Assembly (NCBI RefSeq): GCF_000378465.1 | Contig: NZ_KB899911.1 | Location: 212,203-276,202, forward strand | Direction: 5' to 3' | From: Elioraea tepidiphila DSM 17972 | Lineage (GTDB): Bacteria; Pseudomonadota; Alphaproteobacteria; Acetobacterales; Acetobacteraceae | DNA: 64,000 bases | In this document: one piece after another, positions 37,228 through 47,008 of the stretch | How the letters are laid out: each line of letters opens with the position of its first letter | Position numbering within the stretch: the first letter of the stretch is position 1 | The notes under the pieces: generated by a model | Database searches by the model: none | What the model saw: the letters and a program-made list of their open reading frames with translations, nothing else | Told to the model about the DNA's origin: nothing | Made by a program: the position numbers and the translations under genes

Positions 37228-37344
37228 GCCGACTCGTCCCCGAGAGCCACCATGGTAGGATGCGGCACTGCACCACGAAAGCGTTCGTTGCGCTGTTGTG
37301 ATCGCTTGGCGCTGCCTCTGCGGCGCGCCCCGCTGGCACCCCGC

Positions 37345-37707
37345 TCAGGTCACCCAACGCACCAGATGGCGGGCCGCTCCCTTCGGCCAGTCCTTGCAGA
37401 GCCGCGGGATGAACCCGCCAAGGCAGCCCTGCGGCGCGGCAGAGACGGCGTCGATCTCGGCCTGGGTCTCGACCGGGACCAGGGTGACGTATTGCGGATC
37501 GTCACCGTCCGCCCAGTCCACCTCCTCGTGGAACTCGTAGACATAGCGCTGCCCGCACTCGCGGCATTCCAGGAGGTAGCGCCACCAGTGGCTCTCCTCG
37601 ACGAAGGTGGCGTGCAGCGCGAAGTGCTGTTTCAGGGGGTTGGCCAGCGTCGCTTCCGGGTCGGTCCAGAGCGCGCACTGGGTGGGTGGCTTCAGCATCA
37701 GTGGCAT
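37345..37707 (-). CDS. Conserved hypothetical protein with CxxC
   Basis: 120 residues from ATG 37707, chosen for GGAGG 6 nt upstream; a second ATG at 37722 adds 5 residues. The part HFALHATFVEESHWWRYLLECRECGQRYVYEFHEEVDW contains one C-x-x-C (ECRECG), half of a zinc ribbon, in an acidic aromatic context and is followed by GDDPQYVTLVPV. No signal, no membrane helix. Not recognised as a named family; likely cytosolic. It lies upstream of the S41 gene but over 100 nt away. Confidence 0.7.
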   Translation of the reverse strand: MPLMLKPPTQCALWTDPEATLANPLKQHFALHATFVEESHWWRYLLECRECGQRYVYEFHEEVDWADGDDPQYVTLVPVETQAEIDAVSAAPQGCLGGFIPRLCKDWPKGAARHLVRWVT

Positions 37708-37850
37708 CAATACCTCCACCATGACCCGCCGGCGGTTCGGCAGAACCCGCACGCCGCCCTGCACGTGGATCGCAGGATCGGCACGGCCTCTCGTGACGGC
37801 AGGAGCCACTGTCCGCCGCGATCGCAGGCACAGCGGCCCGGGCCGAAGTC

Positions 37851-40202
37851 CTAGCGCAGATCCCGATCAGACGCACGCACGGGGTCGGGTGAAGTTGCGC
37901 GCAAGAAGGCCCCCGAGCCGTTTCCGACGGGTCGGAACCGGCTCTGGGCCGCCGCCTGCCGGGGGTCTGTCCGGGGCGCCTTCGCGAGCGCCTGCTCGAA
38001 CCACAGCACCGCGGCCTCGCCTTCCTTGCGCACGATCTCGCTGATCGCCCGGCTGTGCCTGATGCCGTTGCGCAAATCCGCCAACTGATTGAACTTCAAC
38101 GCAACACCTTCCTTCGTGCCGAACCGGGCTTCGAATTCGCCCCACAGGCCCTTGTTGCAGACGCAGTCCTGCAACTCGCGCAGATCCGCGTATTCCAGCC
38201 GGCGCCGGAGGGTGGTCGGCGGATCATCGTCCAAGGCCGGAGTCTTCCGGAGGTCACGCTGGAGACGGTCCTCGATCTTCGGCAGCACGTGCGGCGGCAG
38301 AAGGCCGGGATCGCCGCCGGCCGCGCGATCGATCGCCGCCCGCAGGTCCAGTTCCACGCGTTCGATCCGCTGGTCCAGTTCGCGCAACGCGACCGGCAGG
38401 TCGAGACGCTGCTGGATCAGCAGGTCCTCGATGGCGGTCAGCATCGTCTGCCCGCGTTCCGTGAGGAACGCCTCGAAATCGGCCGGGGTGAACGGGGTGC
38501 GCAGCAGGATGTCCAGGGCGGCGGGGCTGATGAAATGGGTCGCCATCAGCCGCTCGATCTCCTGGCGCCCGGAGCGTCGGATCAGCTCGGGCAGGTAGAC
38601 GTTGGGCAGACGGTCCCGCACGACCTCGCGGTTCGTGGCCGCGGTCAGCGGGGTGCGGTTCAGGATGCTGTTCGCCAGCGGGCCGAGCGCGTGCTGGAGG
38701 CCCCAGGAGCTCGGCACGATATGATGGTCGTCGAGGTCGGTCGCCTGGGGCGGCTCGCCGCTGATCCAGTCGCGCGCCCCCTGGATCACCAGCAGATTGA
38801 ACATGGCGTTGTAGATCGAGGTGCCGCGCTTGACCTCGCCGCGCAGGTCAAGGGCGCGAAACCGCTGCTTGAACTCGGCCACGGACGCGGGCTCGGTGGC
38901 CTCGTCGCGGATCCAGGCGCGCACATCCTGGAAATCCCTGGCACTGGTCGATTCCACCGCGCCGGAATAGCGGTTCGTGAACACGCTCGCCCAGTACCAG
39001 AGCCGGAAGCGGCGCCGCCCCTCCAGCCGCTGTTCCGGGTCCAGCTCGTCGACCTGCCGCAGCAGGGCCGCGAATACCGAGAGGATCGAGACATAGGGCA
39101 GATAGGACGAGGAGGTGACGCCGAAATCGCGCGGATCCCGCAGTGCGCGGATCGCGCGCTCGATCGCGGCGACGGCCACGTGCCAGCGCGCCTCGAAGTC
39201 GTCGACATCCGGGATCAGCGTCTCCTTGCGGAGCTTCCCGTCGGCCTCCCTGACCGAGCGCGGCGCGCCCGGAAGCAGGTAATACAGATACTTGGGCGAG
39301 CAATAGGTCTGCCGCAGGATCGACATGACCTGGAGGATGTAGACGCTCATCTTCGTCGTATCGACGAAGCTCAGGCGGCTGCCCGCCTCGCGCCACAGCT
39401 TCTTCAGTTGCAGCCCCTTCGGCTTCAGCAGCGCGTTCATCAGATCGAAGATGTCGAGCCGGACACCGCGGCTGTTGATCTGGGTGAAGATGTCGCAGAT
39501 CTTGTCGATGCCGATGCTGCGGTCGAGCTCCACGTAGGAGATCTGGAACTGCTCGACGATCGCGCGCAGGTGTTCGCCGAACGCGCGGGCATTGGCGACG
39601 TGCCGATGCGCCTCGGCCGGGTCCCCGCCCGAGGCTGCGATCCGGCTCGCCTCATCGATCCAGTACTGCTCGTAGCCCTGCACCCAGTTCCCCAGCTCCC
39701 ATCCGCCCGAGCCGATCACGGCGAACGGGAAGATGTGGCGCTGGTACTGCAACGACCGATCCTGCGTGATCGGGGGTCGCTCGCCCACGAACCAGTCGTA
39801 GTGGAACGCTTCGTCGTATTCCTCGGCCATGAAGCGGTCGACCTGCATGTAGTAGAACGCGCACCGCCGGCGGCGCGGCAGCGGAGTCCTGGGAGCGACG
39901 AAGGCGTAGTACATCGCGGTCAGACGCTGCTGCCCGTCGAGCACGATGTATTCCGGTTGGCCGTCGCCCGAGAACCCGTACAGCGGCTCGCAGCTCAGAT
40001 CCGTGAGGTGCTCCCGCGTCGAGCGCCACAGCAGCAGGCTGCCGATGTAGTAATCGAGGAAGATCGAGCGCATCAGCTCGCGGATGTCCCAAGGCTCCCA
40101 TTCGAACTCCCGCTGGAAATCCGGGACGACGTATCGCCCCTCCTTCATGCGACTGAGCAGCACGCCGAGGCTGATGTGGTTGGGTCGTTGGACGTCCCGC
40201 AA
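37851..40202 (-). CDS. DUF262-HNH nuclease with C-terminal HEPN-like motif (GmrSD-type defence candidate)
   Basis: 783 residues. Domain order: DUF262 (residues about 5-330) with PDFQREFEWEPWDI, the IVLDGQQRLT motif (residues 89-93 DGQQR) and FTQINSRGVRLDIFDLMNALL; a helical middle; an HNH-type nuclease (about 490-520, DLDDHHIVPSSWG then NSILNRTPLTAATN); and a C-terminal segment with DLRNGIRHSR near residue 710, which fits the R-x4-H catalytic motif of HEPN RNases. GmrS-type DUF262 plus GmrD-type HNH proteins form type IV restriction against modified DNA. The last 31 residues are encoded by a palindromic repeat. No partner gene is adjacent. Confidence 0.82.
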   Translation of the reverse strand: MRDVQRPNHISLGVLLSRMKEGRYVVPDFQREFEWEPWDIRELMRSIFLDYYIGSLLLWRSTREHLTDLSCEPLYGFSGDGQPEYIVLDGQQRLTAMYYAFVAPRTPLPRRRRCAFYYMQVDRFMAEEYDEAFHYDWFVGERPPITQDRSLQYQRHIFPFAVIGSGGWELGNWVQGYEQYWIDEASRIAASGGDPAEAHRHVANARAFGEHLRAIVEQFQISYVELDRSIGIDKICDIFTQINSRGVRLDIFDLMNALLKPKGLQLKKLWREAGSRLSFVDTTKMSVYILQVMSILRQTYCSPKYLYYLLPGAPRSVREADGKLRKETLIPDVDDFEARWHVAVAAIERAIRALRDPRDFGVTSSSYLPYVSILSVFAALLRQVDELDPEQRLEGRRRFRLWYWASVFTNRYSGAVESTSARDFQDVRAWIRDEATEPASVAEFKQRFRALDLRGEVKRGTSIYNAMFNLLVIQGARDWISGEPPQATDLDDHHIVPSSWGLQHALGPLANSILNRTPLTAATNREVVRDRLPNVYLPELIRRSGRQEIERLMATHFISPAALDILLRTPFTPADFEAFLTERGQTMLTAIEDLLIQQRLDLPVALRELDQRIERVELDLRAAIDRAAGGDPGLLPPHVLPKIEDRLQRDLRKTPALDDDPPTTLRRRLEYADLRELQDCVCNKGLWGEFEARFGTKEGVALKFNQLADLRNGIRHSRAISEIVRKEGEAAVLWFEQALAKAPRTDPRQAAAQSRFRPVGNGSGAFLRATSPDPVRASDRDLR
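37854..37945. repeat. Compound palindromic element, copy 2 (inverted)
   Basis: Same layout as the element at 27816-27907 but on the opposite strand: GAGCCGTTTCCGAC (37915-37928) and GTCGGAACCGGCTC (37931-37944), 13 of 14 bases complementary, then TTCAC and GATC...TGCGC/GCGCA outer arms (37854-37858 with 37896-37900). The DUF262 gene reads through it and stops at its edge (TAG, 37851-37853), so its last 31 codons lie in the repeat. Confidence 0.68.
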
Positions 40203-40375
40203 GGCGCTTCTCCTGCAACCGGCCTGTTCAATGGGGCGGCAGGGTCACATGAAATCGCCAACCATTCCTTGACGCGCGGCGGGCGTGGCTGGCGCGGCGG
40301 AACGCCCCTTCCGGGCGGGCCACCATGGTCCGGCCGCCTGGACACGCCTGCGGGTACCCGTCGGCAGCAACGTCC

Positions 40376-42964
40376 TCAGCCGCGGGCGCGCTTCGGCGCC
40401 TTCGCCGCCGTCCGCCGCGCCCCGCCGCGCCGGCCGGAGAGCGCCTTGCCCTTCTCGGCGAGCAGACGCACCGCCTCGTCGAGGCCGATCTCCTCCATCA
40501 TCACGCCCTTGGGCAGGTTCGCGACGGTGGTGCCGTGCTGGACATAGGGGCCGAACCGGCCCTTGCGCACCTTCACCTCGCCGCCCTTGGGGTGCTCGCC
40601 GAGCGCGCGCACGGAGTCGAGCTTCTTCGCCAGCAGCACCACGGCGCGGTTCAGGCCGACCGCGAGCACGTCGTCGTCCTTGTCCAGGCTCGCGTAGATC
40701 GGCCCCATCTTCACGTAGGGTCCGAACTGGCCGAGCCCGGCGTAGATCGGCTCCTGCCGCTCCGGGTGGATGCCGACCAGGCGCGGCAGGGAGAGCCAGC
40801 CGAGCGCCTGCTCCAGGGTAACCGAGGCCGGGTCGATCCCCTTCGGCAGCGAGGCGCGCTTGGGCTTGGGCGCGGCCGGCTCCTTGGCCTTGCCCTTGCC
40901 GCGCTTCGGCTTGGGCGCATCCGGGTCCGCCGGCGGCGCCTCGCCGAGCTGCACATAGAGGCCGTAGGGACCCTGGCGCAGCGTGACCGGCTCGCCGGTG
41001 TCGGGGTGGTGGCCGAGCAGCCGCTCCTCGCCCTCGCCGTCGGCACCCGAGGTGAGGTTCCGCGTGTAGCGGCACTCCGGGTAGTTCGAGCAGCCGATGA
41101 AGGCGCCGGTGTTGCCGCCGATGCGCAGCCCCAGCCGGCCGGTGCCACAGCGCGGACAGGCCCTGGGATCGGTGCCATCCCCTTGATCGGGAAAGAAATG
41201 CGGGCCGAGATCCCGGTCCAGCGCCTCGACCACGTCGCTGATCCTGAGCTCCTTGGTCTCCTCGACCGCGGCGACGAACTCGCGCCAGAAGTCGCGCATC
41301 ACCGCGCGCCACTCGGCGCTGCCGGCGGCGATGTCGTCGAGCTTCTCCTCCAGCCCCGCCGTGAAGTCGTAGGCGACGTAGTGCTCGAAGAAGCCGGTGA
41401 GGAAGGCGGTGACGATGCGGCCGCGATCCTCGGGGATGAAGCGGCGGTTCTCCAGCCGGACATAGGCCCGGTCCTGGAGCACCTGGAGGATCGAGGCATA
41501 GGTGGAGGGCCGGCCAATGCCCAGTTCCTCCAGCTTCTTCACCAGGCTCGCCTCGGAGTAGCGCGGCGGGGGCTGGGTGAAGTGCTGCTCCGGGCGGGCC
41601 TCGGTGAGTGCCGGCCGCTCGCCTTCGGCCATGGCGGGGAGGATGCGGCCGTCCTCGTCCTCGGCCGGGTCGTCCCGATCCTCGCGGTAGAGTTTCAGGA
41701 ACCCGTCGAAGACAAGGACCGAACCCGTTGCCCGGAAAGCGATCGTCTTGTCCTCGGACTCGATCTCGACCGTGGTCTGGTCGAGCTCGGCCGAGGCCAT
41801 CTGCGAGGCTGCGGCGCGCTTCCAGATCAGCTCATAGAGGCGGCGCTGATCCTCGGAGAGCGCGTGCGCGACGTCCTCGGGGCGGAGCGTGATGTCGGTC
41901 GGGCGGATCGCCTCATGGGCTTCCTGGGCGTTCTTCGCGCGTGTGGCGTAGCGGCGCGGCTCGGCCGGCAGGTAGTCCCGCCCGTAGGAGCCGCCCAGGT
42001 GCCTCCGGATCGACGCGATCGCCTCCTCGGCCATCTGCACGCCGTCGGTGCGCATATAGGTAATGAGACCAACGGTCTCGCCGCGGATCTCCACCCCCTC
42101 GTAAAGTTGCTGGGCCGTGCGCATGGTGCGCGTGGCGCCGAAGCCGAGCTTGCGGGACGCCTCCTGTTGCAGCGTGGAGGTGGTGAAGGGCGGCGGCGGG
42201 TTGCGCCGCACCCGCTTCCGCTCGACCGACGTGATCCGGTAATGCGCTGATTCCGCGGCTTTCTTGGCCGCCTTGGCGGCCGCCTCGTCGGGGATGTCGA
42301 ACTGGCCGAGCTTCTTCCCCGCCAGCACCGTCAGCTTGGCCACGAAGGGCGCGCCGGCCTCGGTCGTGAACGCGCCCTCGACGGTCCAGTACTCGCGCGG
42401 CCGGAACGCCTCGATCTCGGCCTCGCGCTCGCAGATCAGGCGCAGCGCCACGCTCTGCACCCTCCCGGCGCTGCGGCTGCCCGGCAGCTTGCGCCAGAGC
42501 ACGGGGCTGAGCGTGAAGCCGAACAGGTAATCGAGCGCGCGGCGGGCGAGGTAGGCGTCGATCAGGTGGCTGTCGAGGTCGCGCGGATGGGCGATGGCGT
42601 TGCGCACCGCCGTCCGGGTGATCTCGTTGAAGACGATGCGCTTGACCGCGACTCCCTTCAGCGCGCGCTTGTCCTCCAGCATCTCCTTGACGTGCCAGGA
42701 GATCGCCTCGCCCTCGCGGTCCGGGTCGGTGGCGAGGTAGAGGGTCTTGGCGCCCTTCAGCGCGGCCGCGATCGCGCGCACCTGTTTCTCGCCGCGGTCA
42801 TCGGGCGACCAGTCCATGGCGAAGTCCTGCTCGGGCCGCACCGAGCCGTCCTTCGGCGGCAGGTCGCGCACATGCCCGTAGGAGGCGAGCACGGTGTAGT
42901 CCCGACCGAGATAGCCGTTGATGGTCTTGGCCTTGGCCGGCGATTCGACGACGACGACGTCCAT
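40376..42964 (-). CDS. topA: DNA topoisomerase I
   Basis: 862-residue type IA topoisomerase that relaxes negative supercoils. TOPRIM domain at the N-terminus (VVVESPAKAKTINGYLG, TDPDREGEAISWH), the active-site Tyr in LITYMRTDGVQM, zinc finger with four cysteines (CPRCGTGRLG...CSNYPECRYTRN) near residue 590, then C-terminal repeats of the FGPYVKMG type (two or more) with a basic tail. ATG 42964. Follows dprA, a standard alphaproteobacterial order. Confidence 0.98.
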   Translation of the reverse strand: MDVVVVESPAKAKTINGYLGRDYTVLASYGHVRDLPPKDGSVRPEQDFAMDWSPDDRGEKQVRAIAAALKGAKTLYLATDPDREGEAISWHVKEMLEDKRALKGVAVKRIVFNEITRTAVRNAIAHPRDLDSHLIDAYLARRALDYLFGFTLSPVLWRKLPGSRSAGRVQSVALRLICEREAEIEAFRPREYWTVEGAFTTEAGAPFVAKLTVLAGKKLGQFDIPDEAAAKAAKKAAESAHYRITSVERKRVRRNPPPPFTTSTLQQEASRKLGFGATRTMRTAQQLYEGVEIRGETVGLITYMRTDGVQMAEEAIASIRRHLGGSYGRDYLPAEPRRYATRAKNAQEAHEAIRPTDITLRPEDVAHALSEDQRRLYELIWKRAAASQMASAELDQTTVEIESEDKTIAFRATGSVLVFDGFLKLYREDRDDPAEDEDGRILPAMAEGERPALTEARPEQHFTQPPPRYSEASLVKKLEELGIGRPSTYASILQVLQDRAYVRLENRRFIPEDRGRIVTAFLTGFFEHYVAYDFTAGLEEKLDDIAAGSAEWRAVMRDFWREFVAAVEETKELRISDVVEALDRDLGPHFFPDQGDGTDPRACPRCGTGRLGLRIGGNTGAFIGCSNYPECRYTRNLTSGADGEGEERLLGHHPDTGEPVTLRQGPYGLYVQLGEAPPADPDAPKPKRGKGKAKEPAAPKPKRASLPKGIDPASVTLEQALGWLSLPRLVGIHPERQEPIYAGLGQFGPYVKMGPIYASLDKDDDVLAVGLNRAVVLLAKKLDSVRALGEHPKGGEVKVRKGRFGPYVQHGTTVANLPKGVMMEEIGLDEAVRLLAEKGKALSGRRGGARRTAAKAPKRARG

Positions 42965-42995
42965 TCCGGATTCCCGACTGGCCCGGGGCGGGCCG

Positions 42996-44132
42996 CTACC
43001 GGCTGGCGAGCGCCACCCGGTTCCCCGGCAGCCGCTCGATCCGCCCCTCGAGATCGAGCTCGAGCAGGGCGGCCGACACGGCGGGCGCGGAACATGGGCA
43101 GCGGCGGATCAGCTCGTCAACCGTCACGGGTGACGGGGAGAGCAGGGTGCGGAGCGCCGCCAGCGCCGCGGCGACCTCGTCGCCGGGCGGTTCTGCGGCG
43201 TCGGTCATCTCCGCGTGAGGCTCAGGCTCGGTCTCCTCGTCCTCCTCGGCAGGCAGGGCGAGGGCGAGGCGGAACGGCTCGGCCGGCGGGCCTTCCGGCA
43301 AATGGGCGAGGATGTCCTCGGCGCTCTCGACCAGGTGGGCGCCCTGGCGGATCAGGTCGTTGGCGCCACGCGCGCGCGGGTCGAGCGGCGAGCCGGGCAC
43401 GGCGAACAGCTCGCGGCCGGACTCCAGCGCGAGCCGGGCGGTGATCAGGCTGCCGGATTTGGGCGCGGCCTCGACCACCACGACGCCAAGCGCAAGCCCG
43501 GCGATGATTCGGTTGCGGCGGGGGAAGAGCTTGGGGAGCGCGGCGGTGCCGAGCGGCGCCTCGGCGACCACGGCGCCGGTTGCGGCGATGCGGGCCTGGA
43601 GCGCGGCATGCTCGGGCGGGTAGGGGCGGTCGAGTCCGGTGGCGACGGCCGCGACCGTGACTCCGCAGGCGAGCGCGCCCTGATGCGCCGCCGCGTCGAT
43701 CCCGCGCGCGAGGCCCGAGACCACGACGATGCCCGCCTCGGCGAGTTCGCGCGCCAGCCGCTCGGCGAGCACCCGGCCTCCCGCCGAGGCGTTGCGCGCG
43801 CCGACGACCGCCACGGAGCGGCGGCCGAGATGGGCCGGGTCGCCGAGCACGGCGAGCGCGAGCGGCGCGTCCTCGATCGCGGCAAGCGCGTGCGGGTAGT
43901 CGGGATCGTCCAGCACCAGCAGCCGCGCGCCGAGCCGGGCGAGGGCAGCTTCCTCGGCCTCGGCCGCCGCCTCGTCGGGGACGGTGACGGCGCGTCCGCG
44001 CGCGAGCCGCGGCAGGGCGGCGATCGCGTCGCGCGCCGAGCCGTGGCGGGCGATCAGCATGCGCGCGGTGATCGCGCCGATCCCTTCGGCGCGGGCGAGG
44101 CGCAGCCGCGCGCGTCGTTCGGCCGGGCTCAC
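42996..44132 (-). CDS. dprA: DNA-processing protein DprA
   Basis: 378 residues from the GTG at 44132, overlapping the plsY stop by 4 nt. N-terminal HhH-like (AEGIGAITARMLIARHG), Rossmann core with VAVVGARNAS, SGLARGIDAAAHQGAL and FPRRNRIIAGL (DprA signatures), and a C-terminal winged helix (SPVTVDELIRRCPCSAPAVSAALLEL). DprA loads RecA onto incoming single-stranded DNA during transformation. The frame extends far upstream in phase with plsY; the overlap start is more natural. comM elsewhere in the window gives a second transformation-related gene. Confidence 0.95.
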   Translation of the reverse strand: MSPAERRARLRLARAEGIGAITARMLIARHGSARDAIAALPRLARGRAVTVPDEAAAEAEEAALARLGARLLVLDDPDYPHALAAIEDAPLALAVLGDPAHLGRRSVAVVGARNASAGGRVLAERLARELAEAGIVVVSGLARGIDAAAHQGALACGVTVAAVATGLDRPYPPEHAALQARIAATGAVVAEAPLGTAALPKLFPRRNRIIAGLALGVVVVEAAPKSGSLITARLALESGRELFAVPGSPLDPRARGANDLIRQGAHLVESAEDILAHLPEGPPAEPFRLALALPAEEDEETEPEPHAEMTDAAEPPGDEVAAALAALRTLLSPSPVTVDELIRRCPCSAPAVSAALLELDLEGRIERLPGNRVALASR

Positions 44133-44713
44133 CGGCGCTCGCCGATGCGCGGCTCGGTGCCGGCGAGCAGGCGGCGGATGTTGCCGGCGTGGCGGACGTA
44201 CACCAGCGCCGCGATCGCGACCGCGGCGGCGATGATCCAGCGATCGGCGAAGGCGAGCGCGTAGAGCGGCGCGGCGGCGAAGGCCACCAGGGCCGAGAGC
44301 GAGGAGATGCGCGCGAGCGCGGCGACCAGCAGCCAGGTCGCGCAGGCGGCAAGCCCCACCGGCCACGCAGCACCGATCAGCACGCCGAGCCCGGTCGCCA
44401 CGCCCTTGCCGCCGGCGAAGCCGAGCCAGGGCGTGAACATGTGGCCGATGACGGCAGCGACGCCGGCAACGGGGGCGGCGAGGGGCCCGAACCACCATCC
44501 CGCCAGCAGCACCGCTACCGCGCCCTTGCCGCCGTCGAGCAGCAGCGTCAGCGCGGCGAGGTCCTTGCGGCCGGTGCGCAGCACGTTGGTCGCGCCGATA
44601 TTGCCCGAGCCGATCCGGCGCACGTCGCCGAGCCCGGCGGCCCTGGTCAGCACCAGCCCGAACGGGATCGAGCCGAGCGCGAGGCCGAGCAGCGCCGCGA
44701 GCGCCAGGGTCAT
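44129..44713 (-). CDS. plsY: Acyl-phosphate:glycerol-3-phosphate acyltransferase PlsY
   Basis: 194-residue inner-membrane enzyme that acylates glycerol 3-phosphate, the first step of phospholipid synthesis in most bacteria. Seven-helix topology with the three PlsY motifs RRIGSGNIGATN, GFAGGKGVATGLG and HAGNIRRLLAGTE. ATG 44713 overlaps the pyrC' stop by 4 nt. The arrangement pyrB-pyrC'-plsY-dprA-topA is conserved in alphaproteobacteria. Confidence 0.96.
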   Translation of the reverse strand: MTLALAALLGLALGSIPFGLVLTRAAGLGDVRRIGSGNIGATNVLRTGRKDLAALTLLLDGGKGAVAVLLAGWWFGPLAAPVAGVAAVIGHMFTPWLGFAGGKGVATGLGVLIGAAWPVGLAACATWLLVAALARISSLSALVAFAAAPLYALAFADRWIIAAAVAIAALVYVRHAGNIRRLLAGTEPRIGERR

Positions 44714-45975
44714 CCGAACACCCGGCGCCCGGCCTTCCAGGTGCCGAGCACCTTGCCCTGCACGGGCCGCCCGTCGAACGGGGTGTTGCGGCTGTTGCCG
44801 CAGAGATCGTCGGCGCGGATCTGCCAGGCGCGGTCGAGATCGAACAGGCAGAGATCGGCCGGCGCGCCCTCCGCGAGCCGGCCGGCCTCGACGCCGAGCA
44901 GCCGGGCGGGCCGATGCGTCAGCAGGGCCAGCGCGTCGAGCAGGGGAAGGTGGCCGGCATGGACCGCGTTCAGGGTCACCGCGAGCAGGGTCTCCAGCCC
45001 GACGCCTCCGGGCTCGGCCTGGGCGAAGGGCAGGCGCTTGGCATCCGTGTCCTGCGGCTGGTGGTCGGAGGCGATGGCGTCGATCGTGCCGTCGGCGAGG
45101 GCGGCCAGCACCGCCAGCCGATCGGCCTCGGCGCGCAAGGGTGGGGAGAGCCGGGCATAGGTGCGCCACTCGCCGACCGCGGTCTCGTTCAGGTCGAAAT
45201 ACGGGGGCGCCGTGTCGCAGGTGACGCGGATGCCCTTGGCCTTGGCGTCGCGGATCAGCGCCAGCGCCTCTGCCGTGCTGACATGGCCGAAGTGCACATG
45301 CCCGCCGGTGAGCGCGGCAAGCCGGATGTCGCGCGCCACCATGATCGCCTCGGCCGCAGCCGGGATGCCGGGCAGGCCGAGCATGGTCGCCTGGAACCCC
45401 TCGGTGACCGCGCCGCCAGACGCGAGCGACGGCTCCTCCGGGTGCTGGATGATGAAGGCGCCGAAGGTGGCGGCGTAGGAGAGGGCGAGGCGCATGGTGC
45501 GCGCCTCGGCGATCGCGCGGCGGCCGTCGGTGAAGGCGGCGGCCCCGGCCTCGCGCAGCAGGCCGAGCTCCGCAAGTTCGCGGCCTTCGCAGCGCTTGGT
45601 GGCCGCGCCGTAGGGGATGACCGTCACGCCGAGCGAGGCGGCGCGACGGGCGACGAACTCCACGAGGGCGGGTTCGTCGAGCGGGGGGTCGGTGTCGGGC
45701 AGGGCGGCGAGCGTCGTCACCCCGCCGGCGGCTGCGCAGGCGGCCAGGGTGGCCAGGCTCTCCTTGTGCTCCTCGCCCGGCTCGCGCAGGCCGACACGCA
45801 TGTCCACGAGCCCGGGGCAGAGGCAGGCGCCGGCGCAGTCGATGCGCTCGGCGTCGGCGGGCGGCGCGGCGGGGTTGAGCGCGGCGATGCGCCCGGCCTC
45901 GACCAGCAGCGTGCCGGGCGCGTCGAGACCGTTCGCGGGGTCGAGCAGCCGGGCGTTGACGAAGAGCCGGCTCAT
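44710..45975 (-). CDS. Dihydroorotase-like protein PyrC', lacking metal ligands
   Basis: 421 residues, in-frame with the amidohydrolase fold of class I dihydroorotase, but the metal HxH of the first strand is gone: [12 protein letters not shown] stands where DxHVHLREPG is expected. TPHH is APPYFD, and the last DHAPH is DHQPQ. Other parts ([33 protein letters not shown]) remain. This fits the non-catalytic PyrC' that holds the PyrB trimers in Pseudomonas-type ATCase. A catalytic dihydroorotase must be elsewhere. ATGA overlaps with pyrB and plsY. Confidence 0.87.
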   Translation of the reverse strand: MSRLFVNARLLDPANGLDAPGTLLVEAGRIAALNPAAPPADAERIDCAGACLCPGLVDMRVGLREPGEEHKESLATLAACAAAGGVTTLAALPDTDPPLDEPALVEFVARRAASLGVTVIPYGAATKRCEGRELAELGLLREAGAAAFTDGRRAIAEARTMRLALSYAATFGAFIIQHPEEPSLASGGAVTEGFQATMLGLPGIPAAAEAIMVARDIRLAALTGGHVHFGHVSTAEALALIRDAKAKGIRVTCDTAPPYFDLNETAVGEWRTYARLSPPLRAEADRLAVLAALADGTIDAIASDHQPQDTDAKRLPFAQAEPGGVGLETLLAVTLNAVHAGHLPLLDALALLTHRPARLLGVEAGRLAEGAPADLCLFDLDRAWQIRADDLCGNSRNTPFDGRPVQGKVLGTWKAGRRVFG

Positions 45976-46928
45976 GCGTTGCGCCGCATGTCGCGCGTCA
46001 GCAGGTCGAGCACGGCCATGCGCACGGCCACCCCCATCTCCACCTGTTCCTGGATCACGCTGTGCTGGAGGTCGTCGGCAACCGAGCTGTCGATCTCCAC
46101 GCCGCGGTTCATCGGCCCCGGGTGCATCACCAGCGCGTCGGGCTTCGCCAGCGCAAGCTTCGCCGCGTCGAGGCCGTAGAAGCGGAAGTATTCGCGGCTT
46201 GACGGCACGAAGCTGCGGCTCATGCGCTCCTTCTGGAGCCTGAGCATCATCACGACATCCGCGCCGGCGAGGGCTTTGCGCATGTCGGTGTGCACCTCGA
46301 CCCCGAGCTGCGCCGCGCCGGCGGGCAGCAGCGTGGGGGGCGCGCAGATGCGCACGGTGCAGCCCATGGTCGTCAGCAGGTGGATGTTGGAGCGGGCGAC
46401 GCGGGAGTGCAGCACGTCGCCGCAGATCGCGACGGTGAGGTCCTCGAGCGTGCCGCGGTGGCGGCGGATGGTGAGCGCGTCGAGCAGCGCCTGGGTGGGG
46501 TGTTCGTGCGTGCCGTCGCCGGCGTTGATCACCGAGGCGTCGAGCTTCTGGGCGAGCAGGGCGGCGGCACCCGACTGGTCATGCCGCACCACCAGCACAT
46601 CGACATGCATGGCGTTCAGGGTCATGGCCGTGTCGATGAGCGTCTCGCCCTTGGAGACCGAGGAGCCGGAGGGCGACATGTTGATGACGTCGGCGCCCAA
46701 GCGTTTGCCGGCGAGTTCGAAGCTGGTGCGGGTGCGGGTGGAGGCTTCGAAGAACATGTTCATCAGGGTTCGGCCGCGCATGACGTCGCGCGGGCCGCCC
46801 TGGCGGTTGAGCGAGATGTAGGTTTCGGCGAGGTCGAGGGCGGCGCGGATCTGGCCAGGGTCGAGGCCGGCGATGCCCAGCAGGTGGCGTCGTTTGCCGA
46901 CCTGTCGTCCGAATCCGTGGTCCGCCAC
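45972..46928 (-). CDS. pyrB: Aspartate carbamoyltransferase
   Basis: 318-residue catalytic subunit, making carbamoyl-aspartate in pyrimidine synthesis. Seen: carbamoyl-phosphate loop [52 protein letters not shown] and LRLQKERM, then [16 protein letters not shown] start at 46928 with GGGAGA upstream. The partner pyrC' follows with a 4-nt overlap, so the enzyme is probably the dodecameric PyrB/PyrC' type, with no pyrI nearby. Confidence 0.97.
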   Translation of the reverse strand: MADHGFGRQVGKRRHLLGIAGLDPGQIRAALDLAETYISLNRQGGPRDVMRGRTLMNMFFEASTRTRTSFELAGKRLGADVINMSPSGSSVSKGETLIDTAMTLNAMHVDVLVVRHDQSGAAALLAQKLDASVINAGDGTHEHPTQALLDALTIRRHRGTLEDLTVAICGDVLHSRVARSNIHLLTTMGCTVRICAPPTLLPAGAAQLGVEVHTDMRKALAGADVVMMLRLQKERMSRSFVPSSREYFRFYGLDAAKLALAKPDALVMHPGPMNRGVEIDSSVADDLQHSVIQEQVEMGVAVRMAVLDLLTRDMRRNA

Positions 46929-47008
46929 CTGGGGTCTCCCGGTTGTGCGGGGGCGGAGGGAACGCGCGTTGGGGGGTGGCCGTCAAGCGGGTGAGGGTAG
47001 GGGAAGGT

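Noticed and set aside
44710..45975. Active dihydroorotase PyrC
   Set aside because: Metal-binding HxH and TPHH motifs are lost.
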